Assembly: GCF_015234215.1 (NCBI RefSeq)
Contig: NZ_JADEKP010000002.1
Location: 62,001-126,000, forward strand
DNA: 64,000 nucleotides
From: Clostridium chrysemydis
GTDB lineage: Bacteria > Bacillota > Clostridia > Clostridiales > Clostridiaceae
Direction: 5' to 3'
Under the pieces are notes generated by a model. It saw only the letters and a program-made list of their open reading frames with translations, did not search any database and was not told the DNA's origin. Made by a program: the position numbers and the translations under genes. Shown here one piece after another: positions 37,517-46,811 of the stretch (its first letter is position 1; each line of letters starts with the position of its first letter).

Positions 37517-38520
37517 TAGATAAAAAGAAGCTTTTAGCTAAAATCAGCAAGTATACAGGGTTTACTTCACTTTGTTATTTTTTAAATAGGTATAGAAAAA
37601 GAGTTTTAGCTTATCACAATATAATTATTGATGATTTGTTCGATGATTCTATGCATTTAGATCACTCAATTAAAGAGAGTAATTTTAAAATGCATTTAAA
37701 AATAATAGAATCTAAATTTGATATAGATTTGAATCTTTCAAACAAAGAGAGCGTAACTTTAACCTTTGATGACGGTTATTTAAATCAATATCTTATTGGA
37801 AGTAAGATATTAGATGAAATAAATGCTAAAGGTATATTTTTTTGTTCAGAGGATTTAATAATTAAAGATAAAGGACTAAAGATGGATATGATTCAGTTTT
37901 GGCTTAGTTACGTAAAAGAAGGTAGTTATGATTTAAAGAAAACTAACATAAGGATAGATATAAATAATGAAAATAGAAGAAAAGAGTGGAATCTGCTTTC
38001 AAATATATTATTAGAAGGAAGTATATCCTTAAATGATATATATAGTGATCTAAATGAAGTGTATAGTTTTAGCAAAATAATTGAGAAAAATAAAGAGATT
38101 TATGAACTTAGGTTAAAAAGGATTAGTCCGAAGTTTTTAAATAATATGAAATTAAAGGGCCATCTAATAGGGGCTCATTCTTCAAAGCATAATAGACTTT
38201 CAGATTTAAGCCCTAAAGAATTAAAAGAAGATATAGAATTATGTAAAAATGAACTAGGTAAAATATATAATACTGATATTTTTTGTTACCCTTACGGAAG
38301 TGAAGAGGATATTTCTAATAGAGTTATAGAAGAAATCAAAAGTTCTGGATTTAAGAAAGCCTTTCTATATGGAAACTTTCCTTTAAAAAAATTTTCTTAT
38401 AATGAATACCTTATGCCTAGAATGATTTTACCAAACACTAGTGATAAAGATTTAATTAATTTTACTTTATCTGGTGCTAAAAATATGATTTTATTTAGAA
38501 AAAGATTGCCTAAGATATAG
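37510..38520 (+). CDS. Polysaccharide deacetylase-like protein (CE4/NodB fold)
   Basis: The 336-residue protein carries VTLTFDDGYLNQ, the TFDDG metal/catalytic motif of CE4 deacetylases. GAHSSKHNRLS supplies the two metal-binding His residues, and CYPYGSEEDIS is a third motif. It has no signal peptide, so it should act in the cytosol on lipid-linked or nucleotide-linked N-acetyl sugars, or else be anchored at the membrane. Its place among glycosyltransferases points to removal of an N-acetyl group from one sugar of the repeat unit. Confidence 0.86.
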   Translation: MVIDKKKLLAKISKYTGFTSLCYFLNRYRKRVLAYHNIIIDDLFDDSMHLDHSIKESNFKMHLKIIESKFDIDLNLSNKESVTLTFDDGYLNQYLIGSKILDEINAKGIFFCSEDLIIKDKGLKMDMIQFWLSYVKEGSYDLKKTNIRIDINNENRRKEWNLLSNILLEGSISLNDIYSDLNEVYSFSKIIEKNKEIYELRLKRISPKFLNNMKLKGHLIGAHSSKHNRLSDLSPKELKEDIELCKNELGKIYNTDIFCYPYGSEEDISNRVIEEIKSSGFKKAFLYGNFPLKKFSYNEYLMPRMILPNTSDKDLINFTLSGAKNMILFRKRLPKI

Positions 38521-38530
38521 GAGTTTAGAT

Positions 38531-39529
38531 ATGGGAATGAAAGTTTCAATAATAGTACCAGTTTATAACGGGGAAAAGTATATAAAAAGAGCAATTTATT
38601 CTACGATAAATCAAGAATACAAGGATTTAGAAATAATAATAATAAATGATGGCTCAACAGATAATACATTAAAAATTATTAAAAATATAGAAGATAAAAG
38701 AATTAGGATTATAAATAAAAAAAACACTGGAGTTTCAAATAGTAGAAATATAGGATTAGATAATGCAACAGGTGATTTTGTTATGTTTTTAGATGCAGAT
38801 GATTATTTAGATTCTAAAATAGTTTTGAAACTTATGCGGTATGCAATGCCTAAAACTATGGTATTTTGTGATAATTATGAGGTTTTTAAAAATAAAACTG
38901 ATATAAGAAAAGTGTTTGGAAAAAATGAAAAGGAAATAGCTAAAAAGGATATTTTAAGAGAAATTACAAAAGGTAATTTGGGACTTGTTTGCTCGAAATT
39001 AATCCATATAGATATTATTAAAAATAACAAAATAAGATTTGATGAAAATTTAAAATTATCTGAAGATCAGTTATTCTTTTTAGAAATTGCTTCAAAGTGT
39101 GAAAAATTCAAATATATTAAAGAAAGCCTTTATTATTATGATAGAAGAAATGAATTAAGCGCAACAAATAGTTATAAAAAAAATTTACTTAAAAATTATT
39201 TACTGCTTCAAGATAAGACAGAAAATATATTGAAAAATGAATTCAAAATCGAAGATAAGGAAAAAAATATACTTAACGAAAAATTATTTAATAGTTTCAA
39301 AGAAGTTTTGAGAAATGAAGTAGCTGAATTAAAAATAAAAGATTACAAAAATAGATTTAAAAACATCGGAGAACTTATAAGTGAAGTAGGTAAAAGAATT
39401 GATTTTAACTATGTTACAGGAAGTAATATTTTATATAGAGAAATGTTAAAGTGCATTAGAAGAGATACAGTAATAAATAGATTTAGACTAATTGTATTTA
39501 TGAAAATTTTAATTTTAAAAAATGGATAA
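38531..39529 (+). CDS. Glycosyltransferase family 2
   Basis: The 332-residue GT-A enzyme has SIIVPVYNGEKYIKRAI, INDGSTDNT near residue 40 and the DxD motif MFLDADDYLDS near 90. The LSEDQLFFLEIA segment corresponds to the catalytic acid region. It is one of four similar GT2 proteins in the second half of block 3. The ATG follows AGGAG by 7 nt. Confidence 0.87.
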   Translation: MGMKVSIIVPVYNGEKYIKRAIYSTINQEYKDLEIIIINDGSTDNTLKIIKNIEDKRIRIINKKNTGVSNSRNIGLDNATGDFVMFLDADDYLDSKIVLKLMRYAMPKTMVFCDNYEVFKNKTDIRKVFGKNEKEIAKKDILREITKGNLGLVCSKLIHIDIIKNNKIRFDENLKLSEDQLFFLEIASKCEKFKYIKESLYYYDRRNELSATNSYKKNLLKNYLLLQDKTENILKNEFKIEDKEKNILNEKLFNSFKEVLRNEVAELKIKDYKNRFKNIGELISEVGKRIDFNYVTGSNILYREMLKCIRRDTVINRFRLIVFMKILILKNG

Positions 39530-39544
39530 TTGGGGGTGGTTGAT

Positions 39545-40552
39545 TTGCCTAAGGTGAGCGTTGTTGTACCGATTTATAATGTAGAAAACTATTTAGATAA
39601 ATGTATTAATTCGATTATAAATCAAAGTTTAAAAGATATAGAGATAATACTAGTAGATGATGGGTCTACAGATAATAGTTTAAAAATTATAGAAGATTTT
39701 AAGAAAAGGGACAATAGGATAAAAGTAATACAGAAGAAAAATGGGGGGCAGGGCTCTGCAAGAAACGAAGGTATAAAAATAGCGAGTGGAGAGTATATTG
39801 GATTTGTTGATGCTGATGATTATATAGATTTAGATATGTATGAAAAATTATATAAAGAAGCTAATGGCAAATTAGATATTTGTGTCTGCAGCAGAAAAAG
39901 TATTAATGATGAAGGGAAAGAACTAATAAAAATTAAAGCTGAATCTATAAAAAATAAGGCTTTTAATATTTCAGAATATGTAGAAGGATATTTAATGCAA
40001 AGTCACACGTTAATTGTATGCAATAAAATATATGATAAAAATTTATTAATAGATAATAGAATAACATTTAAAGAGTTTAATGAAATTGGAAGCGAGGATA
40101 CTCTATTTAATTTGGAGGTTTTGAGGAATTGTAAAAATATAGGGGTGGTTAGTGAGACATACTACAATCAAATATCTAGAACAGGATCAACTACTAGAAA
40201 ATATAATGCAGGATATATGATTAGGTTAGGAAATCTCTTGAAAACATTAAAGTCAAAAGGGTTTGAAAACACAATATTATATATAATTTATATTCATTTT
40301 AATGATAGGTACATTTCTTTAATAAAAGGGTATGGCAACAATCCAAAGATTAATTTTATTGAAGAAATAAAAAATAATAAGTTAAGTAATATTTACTACT
40401 ATATAAATAAAAAGCTTATTTTCGATAAGGAAACAAATAAAATATTAAAAAATAGGGGCTACAGTATAAAAGGAATTATATTTTATAAGGCTAAACTATT
40501 TCTTAAATGGGTAAGGGCATATAAATTATTATGTATATTAGAAGGGGTATAG
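39545..40552 (+). CDS. Glycosyltransferase family 2
   Basis: The 335-residue enzyme shows PKVSVVVPIYNVENYLDKC, LVDDGSTDNS and GFVDADDYIDLD as the nucleotide- and metal-binding motifs. The frame begins at a TTG at 39530 that belongs to the GGGGGTGG ribosome-binding site. The TTG at 39545 is therefore the likely start and yields the normal MPKVSVVVP N terminus. It directly follows its neighbour and resembles the protein encoded at 45601, suggesting duplication within the operon. Confidence 0.86.
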   Translation: MPKVSVVVPIYNVENYLDKCINSIINQSLKDIEIILVDDGSTDNSLKIIEDFKKRDNRIKVIQKKNGGQGSARNEGIKIASGEYIGFVDADDYIDLDMYEKLYKEANGKLDICVCSRKSINDEGKELIKIKAESIKNKAFNISEYVEGYLMQSHTLIVCNKIYDKNLLIDNRITFKEFNEIGSEDTLFNLEVLRNCKNIGVVSETYYNQISRTGSTTRKYNAGYMIRLGNLLKTLKSKGFENTILYIIYIHFNDRYISLIKGYGNNPKINFIEEIKNNKLSNIYYYINKKLIFDKETNKILKNRGYSIKGIIFYKAKLFLKWVRAYKLLCILEGV

Positions 40553-40555
40553 GGT

Positions 40556-41872
40556 ATGAAAATTGTTATAGCGGGTACAGGTTATGTTGGATTAGTTACA
40601 GGTGCTTGTCTTTCAGAAGTAGGACACAATGTAACTTGTATAGACGTAGATTATGAAAAAATAGAAAAATTAAAATTAGGTATATCTCCGATTTATGAGC
40701 CTAATTTAGAGGAATTAATAGTTAAAAATTATAAAGAAGGTAAACTTAACTTTTCTACTGATTATGAAACTGAATATAAAGATTGTGACATAGTATTTAT
40801 AGGGGTTGGAACTCCAGAAAGATCTGACGGGTCAGCTAATTTAGATTATATTTTTAAGGTTTTAAATCAGATCGCAAGAAGTGTAGAAAAAGATTGCTTA
40901 GTTGTCATGAAGTCAACAGTTCCTGTAGGAACAAATGATAGAGCAGAATTATATTTAAAAGAGCATCTAAAGAATAATGTTAAGGTAGAGGTTGCATCAA
41001 ATCCTGAGTTTTTAGCTCAAGGAACTGCAGTACTAGATACTTTAAATGCTAGTCGTATAGTTATTGGAGTTGAGAGCGAGGAAGCTAAAAATAAACTTTT
41101 AGAAGTATATGAAAGATTTAAGCAACCTTTAGTAATTACAAATAGGCGAAGTGCAGAAATGATAAAATATGCATCAAATGATTTTTTAGCTTTGAAAATT
41201 TCATTTATAAATGAGATAGCTAATCTTTGTGAAAAAGTTGGGGCGAACATTGAAGATGTAACTAAGGGAATGTCCTATGATACGCGTATAGGAAATAAAT
41301 TTTTAAATGCAGGGATTGGGTATGGAGGTTCATGTTTTCCTAAAGATACCAAGGCTCTTCATTGGCTTTCAAATGATAATGAATATGAACTTAAAACAAT
41401 AAAAGCAACTATAGAAGTAAATGAGAATCAAAAATATAAATTATTTAGAAAAGCAAAAGAATTATATGGTGAGTTGAAAGGGAAAAATGTTGCAATATTA
41501 GGATTAACGTTTAAGCCAGGAACAGATGATTTAAGGGAAGCACCATCAATTCCAAATGTAAGAAGATTACTTGAAGAGGGTGCAATAATTAAAGCATATG
41601 ACTCTGTAGGAGAAGAAAATTTTAAAAAAATATATAAAGAAGAAATAACTTACTGTAATTCTATTGAGAATGCTATACACAAAGCAGAATTAGTATTTAT
41701 TTTTACAGAGTGGAAAGAAGTTAAAGAATTCGAATTGGATAAGTATAAAGTTATGTGTAATGAAGATGTTGTTATATTAGATGGACGTAATTGTTATAGA
41801 ATTGATGATATGAAAAATAGAAATTTAAACTATTATTCTATTGGTAGAGAATTTATAAAAAGGAATAAATAA
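40556..41872 (+). CDS. ugd: UDP-glucose 6-dehydrogenase, long form
   Basis: The 438-residue dehydrogenase has the NAD motif [18 protein letters not shown] at its N terminus, the central NPEFLAQGTAV, and the catalytic GIGYGGSCFPKDTKAL with active-site Cys. A C-terminal UDP-binding domain includes LTFKPGTDDLREAPS. It makes UDP-glucuronate for the block 3 polymer. It is the classic full-length Ugd/TuaD type, distinct from the shorter enzyme at 19416. Confidence 0.94.
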   Translation: MKIVIAGTGYVGLVTGACLSEVGHNVTCIDVDYEKIEKLKLGISPIYEPNLEELIVKNYKEGKLNFSTDYETEYKDCDIVFIGVGTPERSDGSANLDYIFKVLNQIARSVEKDCLVVMKSTVPVGTNDRAELYLKEHLKNNVKVEVASNPEFLAQGTAVLDTLNASRIVIGVESEEAKNKLLEVYERFKQPLVITNRRSAEMIKYASNDFLALKISFINEIANLCEKVGANIEDVTKGMSYDTRIGNKFLNAGIGYGGSCFPKDTKALHWLSNDNEYELKTIKATIEVNENQKYKLFRKAKELYGELKGKNVAILGLTFKPGTDDLREAPSIPNVRRLLEEGAIIKAYDSVGEENFKKIYKEEITYCNSIENAIHKAELVFIFTEWKEVKEFELDKYKVMCNEDVVILDGRNCYRIDDMKNRNLNYYSIGREFIKRNK

Positions 41873-41875
41873 AAT

Positions 41876-43051
41876 ATGAAATGCTTTAAATATATTTTTC
41901 AAGGAATTAAGATAAGTTTATCTAAACTAGTAAGTGTTTTTATAAAGATAAATACCAAATATAGAGATGTATGGCTAGTTGGTGAAAGAAAAAATGAAGC
42001 TAAAGATAACGGATATCATTTTTTTAAGTATGTACGGGAAAAGCATAAAGATAAAAATATATATTATGTAATAACAAAGAATTCGAATGAACTTAATAAA
42101 ATAAGAGAATATGGAAATATAATATTTTATGATAGTTTCAAACATTATGTCTATTATTTTTTATCCACTAAATTAATAAGTGCACACGCAGGTAGTAATA
42201 TGCCAGATAGCCCTATTATTTGGTGGCTTAAAGGTAAGGGGATTTTTAAGAGACAAGTAATATATTTAAAACACGGAATAATAAAAGAGACAATACAATC
42301 TCATAGATATGAAAATACAAAGTATGACATGATAATTTGTGGGGCAAAACCAGAATATGATTTTGTGAAAAAAGAACTTGGATATCCTAAAGAAAATGTT
42401 AAATATCTAGGTTTGTGTAGATTTGATAATTTACATGATTTTAAAACAAAAAATCAAATATTCATGATGCTCACATGGAGAAAGTGGTTTGATTTAGGAG
42501 ACTCTATTAAAGACAAAGTATTTGATGAAAAAAGATTTTTAAAGTCAAAATATTTTAAAGAAATTAAAATGTTTTTAGAAAGTAAGGAATTAGATAAAGT
42601 GCTAAGCGAAAATAATATTGAACTTGTATTTCATCCACATCATGAAATACAAAGATTTATTAAATATTTTAAAAGTATTAGTAAAAATATAATAATTGCA
42701 AAAGAAGGAGAGTATGACGTTCAAGAATTATTAAAATCATCTAAAATTCTCATAACTGATTATTCTAGCGTAGCATTTGATTTTGCATATATGAAAAAGC
42801 CAATCATATACTATCAGTTTGATTCAGAAGAATATTACAAAAACCATTATCAAAAAGGTTATTTTGATTATGAAAAAGATGGGTTTGGAGATATAGCTTC
42901 AAGTGTTTTTGAAGTTGTTAATTGCTTAAAGAATACTATAGATAATGGAGCCTTTAATCAGAATAAATATAATACTAGAATTGATGAGTTTTTTACGCTA
43001 AATGACAAAGAAAATTGCAGGAGAACATACGAAGAGATAAAAAGGAATTAA
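41876..43051 (+). CDS. CDP-glycerol glycerophosphotransferase family protein (TagB/TagF-like)
   Basis: The 391-residue protein has VIYLKHGIIKETIQSHRYEN, with the first catalytic His. It also shows LVFHPHHEIQRFI, with the second His region, and ILITDYSSVAFDFAYMKKP, a strong signature of the Glyphos_transf family. Members transfer glycerol phosphate or another polyol phosphate from a CDP-alcohol. It lacks the long N-terminal extension of polymerising TagF, so a single addition to the repeat unit is more likely than a chain. No CDP-glycerol synthase lies in the window. Confidence 0.87.
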   Translation: MKCFKYIFQGIKISLSKLVSVFIKINTKYRDVWLVGERKNEAKDNGYHFFKYVREKHKDKNIYYVITKNSNELNKIREYGNIIFYDSFKHYVYYFLSTKLISAHAGSNMPDSPIIWWLKGKGIFKRQVIYLKHGIIKETIQSHRYENTKYDMIICGAKPEYDFVKKELGYPKENVKYLGLCRFDNLHDFKTKNQIFMMLTWRKWFDLGDSIKDKVFDEKRFLKSKYFKEIKMFLESKELDKVLSENNIELVFHPHHEIQRFIKYFKSISKNIIIAKEGEYDVQELLKSSKILITDYSSVAFDFAYMKKPIIYYQFDSEEYYKNHYQKGYFDYEKDGFGDIASSVFEVVNCLKNTIDNGAFNQNKYNTRIDEFFTLNDKENCRRTYEEIKRN

Positions 43052-43067
43052 TAGTTAAGAGGGGATT

Positions 43068-44579
43068 ATGAGAGTAAAAAATTCTTTGAAAAATATTTAT
43101 ATGAATATATTAACTCAAGTTGTGATTATCTTATTAGGATTTATTTCAAGAAAAGTTTTTTTGGATAATCTAGGTGAAGAATATCTAGGAGTAAATGGAT
43201 TACTAATTAATTTAATTTCTATGATGAGCTTAGTTGAAGGTGGCATAGGGTTAAGTATAGTTTATAATTTATACAAGCCGTTAGCTGAGAAAGACGAAGA
43301 AAAGATAATATCATTAGTTCAGTTATATAAAAAAATATATAGAATATTAAGTTTTATAATATTTGGTATAAGTTTAATCATATATCCTTTTTTAGGATAC
43401 TTAATGAAAGATGTTACAGAAGTTAAGTATATGGGGATAGTATATTTTCTATTTGTATTTAGAAATATAGTTTCGTATTTAAATGCACATAAATGGTCCT
43501 TAATAAATGCAGATCAAAAGGGATATGTATTAGCAAGATATAATTTGTTTTTCAATATAGTAACAACTATAGCTAAGATAATAATATTAGTAATCACTAA
43601 AAACTATATTTTATATTTAATGATAGAACTTATAATTTTTATAGTTCAAAATGTTTGGATAGGAAAGATAGTTAATTCAAGATACAAGTATATAGTTACA
43701 GATAAAAAGTATGAGGTCAGTAGTGATACTAAAAAGAATATTATAGAAAATGTTAAAGCATTATTTTTGCATAATATTGGAGGTTGGTGCGTTTTTGGAA
43801 CTGACAATATACTAATATCTGCATTTATAAGCACAAAAATAGTAGGTTTGTATTCGAATTATACAATGATATTAGATCAGGTTTGTAGCTTAATAAATAT
43901 GTTTCTAAATGGAGTTGGCGAAAGCGTTGGAAATCTAGTAGCAGTAGAAAGTGAAGAAAAAAAATATACCGTATTTAAAGTTATATTTTTGGTGAATTTT
44001 TGGTTTTATTCTTTAGCAGTTATCTTTTTATATAATCTTATTGAGCCGTTTATAAACTGGTGGCTTGGAGAGGGACTATTACTTGGAAAGTTAGCCTTTA
44101 TATTTATTTTAATAAATTTTTATATGAAGGGGTTAAGGGCATCTATTTCAATGTTTAAGACAAAATCAGGAATATTTAAAAATGATAAATATGTACCACT
44201 TATAGAGTCTATTATTAATTTAGGGGCATCTATTATTTTATTAAAATATTTTGGTATTGCAGGTGTATTTATGGGAACTACGATCAGTACAGTTATGCTA
44301 CCATTCTTGATACAGCCAAAGCTTGTATATAAATATGTATTTAACAAACCTGTAATGGGATATTTTAAGCGATATATATTCTTTGTTTTAATAACATTAT
44401 TTTCAGGATTTATAGCAACTTTTTTATGCCAGTTAATAATAGGAAGTGGATTATTATTTTTAATTATTAGGGGGATAGTATGTTTGATAATTCCTAATTT
44501 AATATATATTTGTTTATTTCATAAATCAGACGAGTTTAAATATTTACTAGATATAGGCAAAACATTTCTAAAAAAGTAG
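43068..44579 (+). CDS. wzx: Polysaccharide flippase Wzx, third copy
   Basis: The 503-residue protein has about 14 membrane segments. It contains ILLGFISRKVFLDNLGEEYLG and GLLINLISMMSLVEGGIG near the N terminus, typical of the flippases found next to CDP-polyol transferases. A large central loop carries LFLHNIGGWCVFGTDNILIS. It should export the lipid-linked repeat made by block 3 to the EpsG-like polymerase. It is clearly different in sequence from the flippases at 1431 and 18100. Confidence 0.88.
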   Translation: MRVKNSLKNIYMNILTQVVIILLGFISRKVFLDNLGEEYLGVNGLLINLISMMSLVEGGIGLSIVYNLYKPLAEKDEEKIISLVQLYKKIYRILSFIIFGISLIIYPFLGYLMKDVTEVKYMGIVYFLFVFRNIVSYLNAHKWSLINADQKGYVLARYNLFFNIVTTIAKIIILVITKNYILYLMIELIIFIVQNVWIGKIVNSRYKYIVTDKKYEVSSDTKKNIIENVKALFLHNIGGWCVFGTDNILISAFISTKIVGLYSNYTMILDQVCSLINMFLNGVGESVGNLVAVESEEKKYTVFKVIFLVNFWFYSLAVIFLYNLIEPFINWWLGEGLLLGKLAFIFILINFYMKGLRASISMFKTKSGIFKNDKYVPLIESIINLGASIILLKYFGIAGVFMGTTISTVMLPFLIQPKLVYKYVFNKPVMGYFKRYIFFVLITLFSGFIATFLCQLIIGSGLLFLIIRGIVCLIIPNLIYICLFHKSDEFKYLLDIGKTFLKK

Positions 44580-44600
44580 TAAATTAAGATATAGTTTGGG

Positions 44601-45572
44601 GTGAGTGTTATAAAAGCATTAATTAGTATAGTTGTACCAGTATATATGGTAGAAAAATATTTAAAAGAATGCATAGAGTCAATAATAGGACAAACTTACG
44701 AAAATATAGAGGTAATATTAATTGACGATGGGTCTAAAGATAAGAGCGGTGAAATATGCGATTATTATAGTGAAAAAGATACTAGGATTAAGACTTTTCA
44801 TAGAGAAAATAGGGGGTTGAGTGCAAGTAGGAATTTAGGGATTACAGCATCTAAAGGTGATTATATTTTATTTTTAGATAGTGATGATTTTTTATCTAAT
44901 GATAATGTACTTTTTGAAATGTTAAATATTATAGAAAAGGAAAAGTCTGATTTACTCTTTGGTGGTGCTATTTCCTATTATTCAAAAGATAGGAAAAAGT
45001 CTATAAATAATTTAAATAAGCTTGTAAGTAATGAAGTAACATTAGCTTCAGAAGAGTATTTATTAAGGTGTTTAAAAAAATCTATTTTATATGCTCCAGC
45101 AACTTTTTATATGTATAATAGAAATTTTCTAATTAAAAATAAACTTTATTTTAAGGAAGGTATATATCACGAAGATGAAGAATTTACGCCTAGGGCTTTA
45201 TTAAAAGCTAAAAATATCTCTATATATAAAAAGGATTTTTATAGCTATAGACAAAGAGAAAATTCAATTATAACTACCTATATAGAAAAAAAGGGTAGAG
45301 ATATGTTAAGTACGGGAGTTAGCACATATAAGTTATCAACTAATATTAAAAATAATGAATTAAAAACTCTATTATGTGATCTTATAAGTAGCACTATGAT
45401 AAACCAAATAAATAAGTATAAGTTTAAAGAAATAACTAAAGAAGAAAAAAATATTATATATAAGTCTGCTGTAAGTAAGAAGTTTAAAGTTAGAGCGGCA
45501 CTAATAAATACAAATATGAAATTATACCATTTTTCAGAAAATATATATAGAAAATTAAGAAGAATAGAGTAA
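44601..45572 (+). CDS. Glycosyltransferase family 2
   Basis: The 323-residue GT-A enzyme shows SIVVPVYMVEKYLKECI, LIDDGSKDKS and LFLDSDDFLSND, with YHEDEEFTPRALL as the catalytic acid region. The GTG at 44601 directly abuts the TTTGGGG site, which is unusually close, but no better in-frame start precedes the conserved domain. Placed after the flippase, it may add a side branch. Confidence 0.84.
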   Translation: MSVIKALISIVVPVYMVEKYLKECIESIIGQTYENIEVILIDDGSKDKSGEICDYYSEKDTRIKTFHRENRGLSASRNLGITASKGDYILFLDSDDFLSNDNVLFEMLNIIEKEKSDLLFGGAISYYSKDRKKSINNLNKLVSNEVTLASEEYLLRCLKKSILYAPATFYMYNRNFLIKNKLYFKEGIYHEDEEFTPRALLKAKNISIYKKDFYSYRQRENSIITTYIEKKGRDMLSTGVSTYKLSTNIKNNELKTLLCDLISSTMINQINKYKFKEITKEEKNIIYKSAVSKKFKVRAALINTNMKLYHFSENIYRKLRRIE

Positions 45573-45600
45573 ATAATTAATAGTTAAAAGGGAGATTGGT

Positions 45601-46620
45601 GTGGGGAAAGCTGTAAGTATTATAGTGCCTATTTATAACGGAGAAAAATATATAGGTAGGTGTATAGATTCGATTATAGGACAAAGCATAGAAGATATTG
45701 AAATTATATTAATAGATGATGGGTCAAGTGATAATACAAAAGACATTATTAGTAAGTATGCAAAATTAGATAACAGAATAAAGGTTGTATATAAAGAGAA
45801 TACAGGACCTAGTAACTCAAGAAATATTGGTATTAATATGTCTAGAGGTGAATATATTGGTTTTGTTGATGCTGATGACTTTATAGATAAAAATATGTAT
45901 TTAAGATTATATAATAGAGCAAAAAAAAGCGACAGCGATATTACTATTTGTAATTATAAAGAAGTTTTTTTAGAAGAAGATAGAGAATTTAAGATAGATC
46001 ATAAGTTAGGAAATGATATAATTTTTGATAAAGAAGAAATAGAAAAAAACATAATAAGTACATTTTCAAATAATGAGAATAGAGGTTTTTATAGTTTATG
46101 TAATAAAATTTATAAAAGAGATTTCATATTAAAAAATAATCTTAAAATTGACGAAAGTAGAGAACATGGAGAGGATTGGATCTTTAATATGATAGCTTTT
46201 ACAAAAGCTGAGAAATGTAGCGCTATAAGTGATTGTTTATATAATTATGTTCATCAAAATAAAGAAAGCTTAATGTTTAAATACAGAAAAGAGCAATTTG
46301 AATTGATTTTAAAGGGAAGAAGAGAAATAAAAGAAATAGTCCCTAATAAATTTTTAAATGAAAAAGAATTAGATAAAAGATTTATGTATGAGGTAACATC
46401 TTATATAGTAGGGAGTTTTAGTAACTTAAAAGCTGATAAAAAAGAAATTATTTTAAATGTTTTAAAAAATAAAGAAGTTATAGATAGTGCTAAAAATGCA
46501 AGTTTAATGCCTATTCATTTAAAAATAATAATGAAAAATATCAGAAAAGAGAGAGGTAAATTGTGTTATTATTTATTTTTAGCGTTATGGTCAATTAAAT
46601 ATAGAGGTAAGAGTATATGA
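45601..46620 (+). CDS. Glycosyltransferase family 2, last gene of block 3
   Basis: The 339-residue enzyme starts at GTG with AAGGGAG upstream and has SIIVPIYNGEKYIGRCI, LIDDGSSDNT, GFVDADDFIDKN and SREHGEDWIFNMI. It resembles the GT2 at 39545. It is the final gene of the operon, with about 150 gene-free bases and a bidirectional terminator before the convergent ABC exporter. Confidence 0.87.
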   Translation: MGKAVSIIVPIYNGEKYIGRCIDSIIGQSIEDIEIILIDDGSSDNTKDIISKYAKLDNRIKVVYKENTGPSNSRNIGINMSRGEYIGFVDADDFIDKNMYLRLYNRAKKSDSDITICNYKEVFLEEDREFKIDHKLGNDIIFDKEEIEKNIISTFSNNENRGFYSLCNKIYKRDFILKNNLKIDESREHGEDWIFNMIAFTKAEKCSAISDCLYNYVHQNKESLMFKYRKEQFELILKGRREIKEIVPNKFLNEKELDKRFMYEVTSYIVGSFSNLKADKKEIILNVLKNKEVIDSAKNASLMPIHLKIIMKNIRKERGKLCYYLFLALWSIKYRGKSI

Positions 46621-46776
46621 ATGATTTAGCACTTATTTATTATGTGTTGTTATGATAGCTTTTTTAGTGTATTTAAGGGGGCTTTGAGTCTTTTAAATTA
46701 TAATTAAAATTATTAGAAGTTAGTTTAATAAATATGTTTAATTTTAAAATCTAATTAAATAAATTTGAATCAAGTT

Positions 46777-46811
46777 AAAGAGGTTATCAATTATTAAGAT
46801 AACCTCTTTTT
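46777..46811. terminator. Bidirectional terminator between capsule operon and RiPP exporter
   Basis: A 12-bp stem, AAAGAGGTTATC / GATAACCTCTTT, with a 9-nt loop is followed by T residues on the plus strand. The stop codon of the minus-strand exporter lies within the loop, so it serves both transcripts. Confidence 0.85.
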
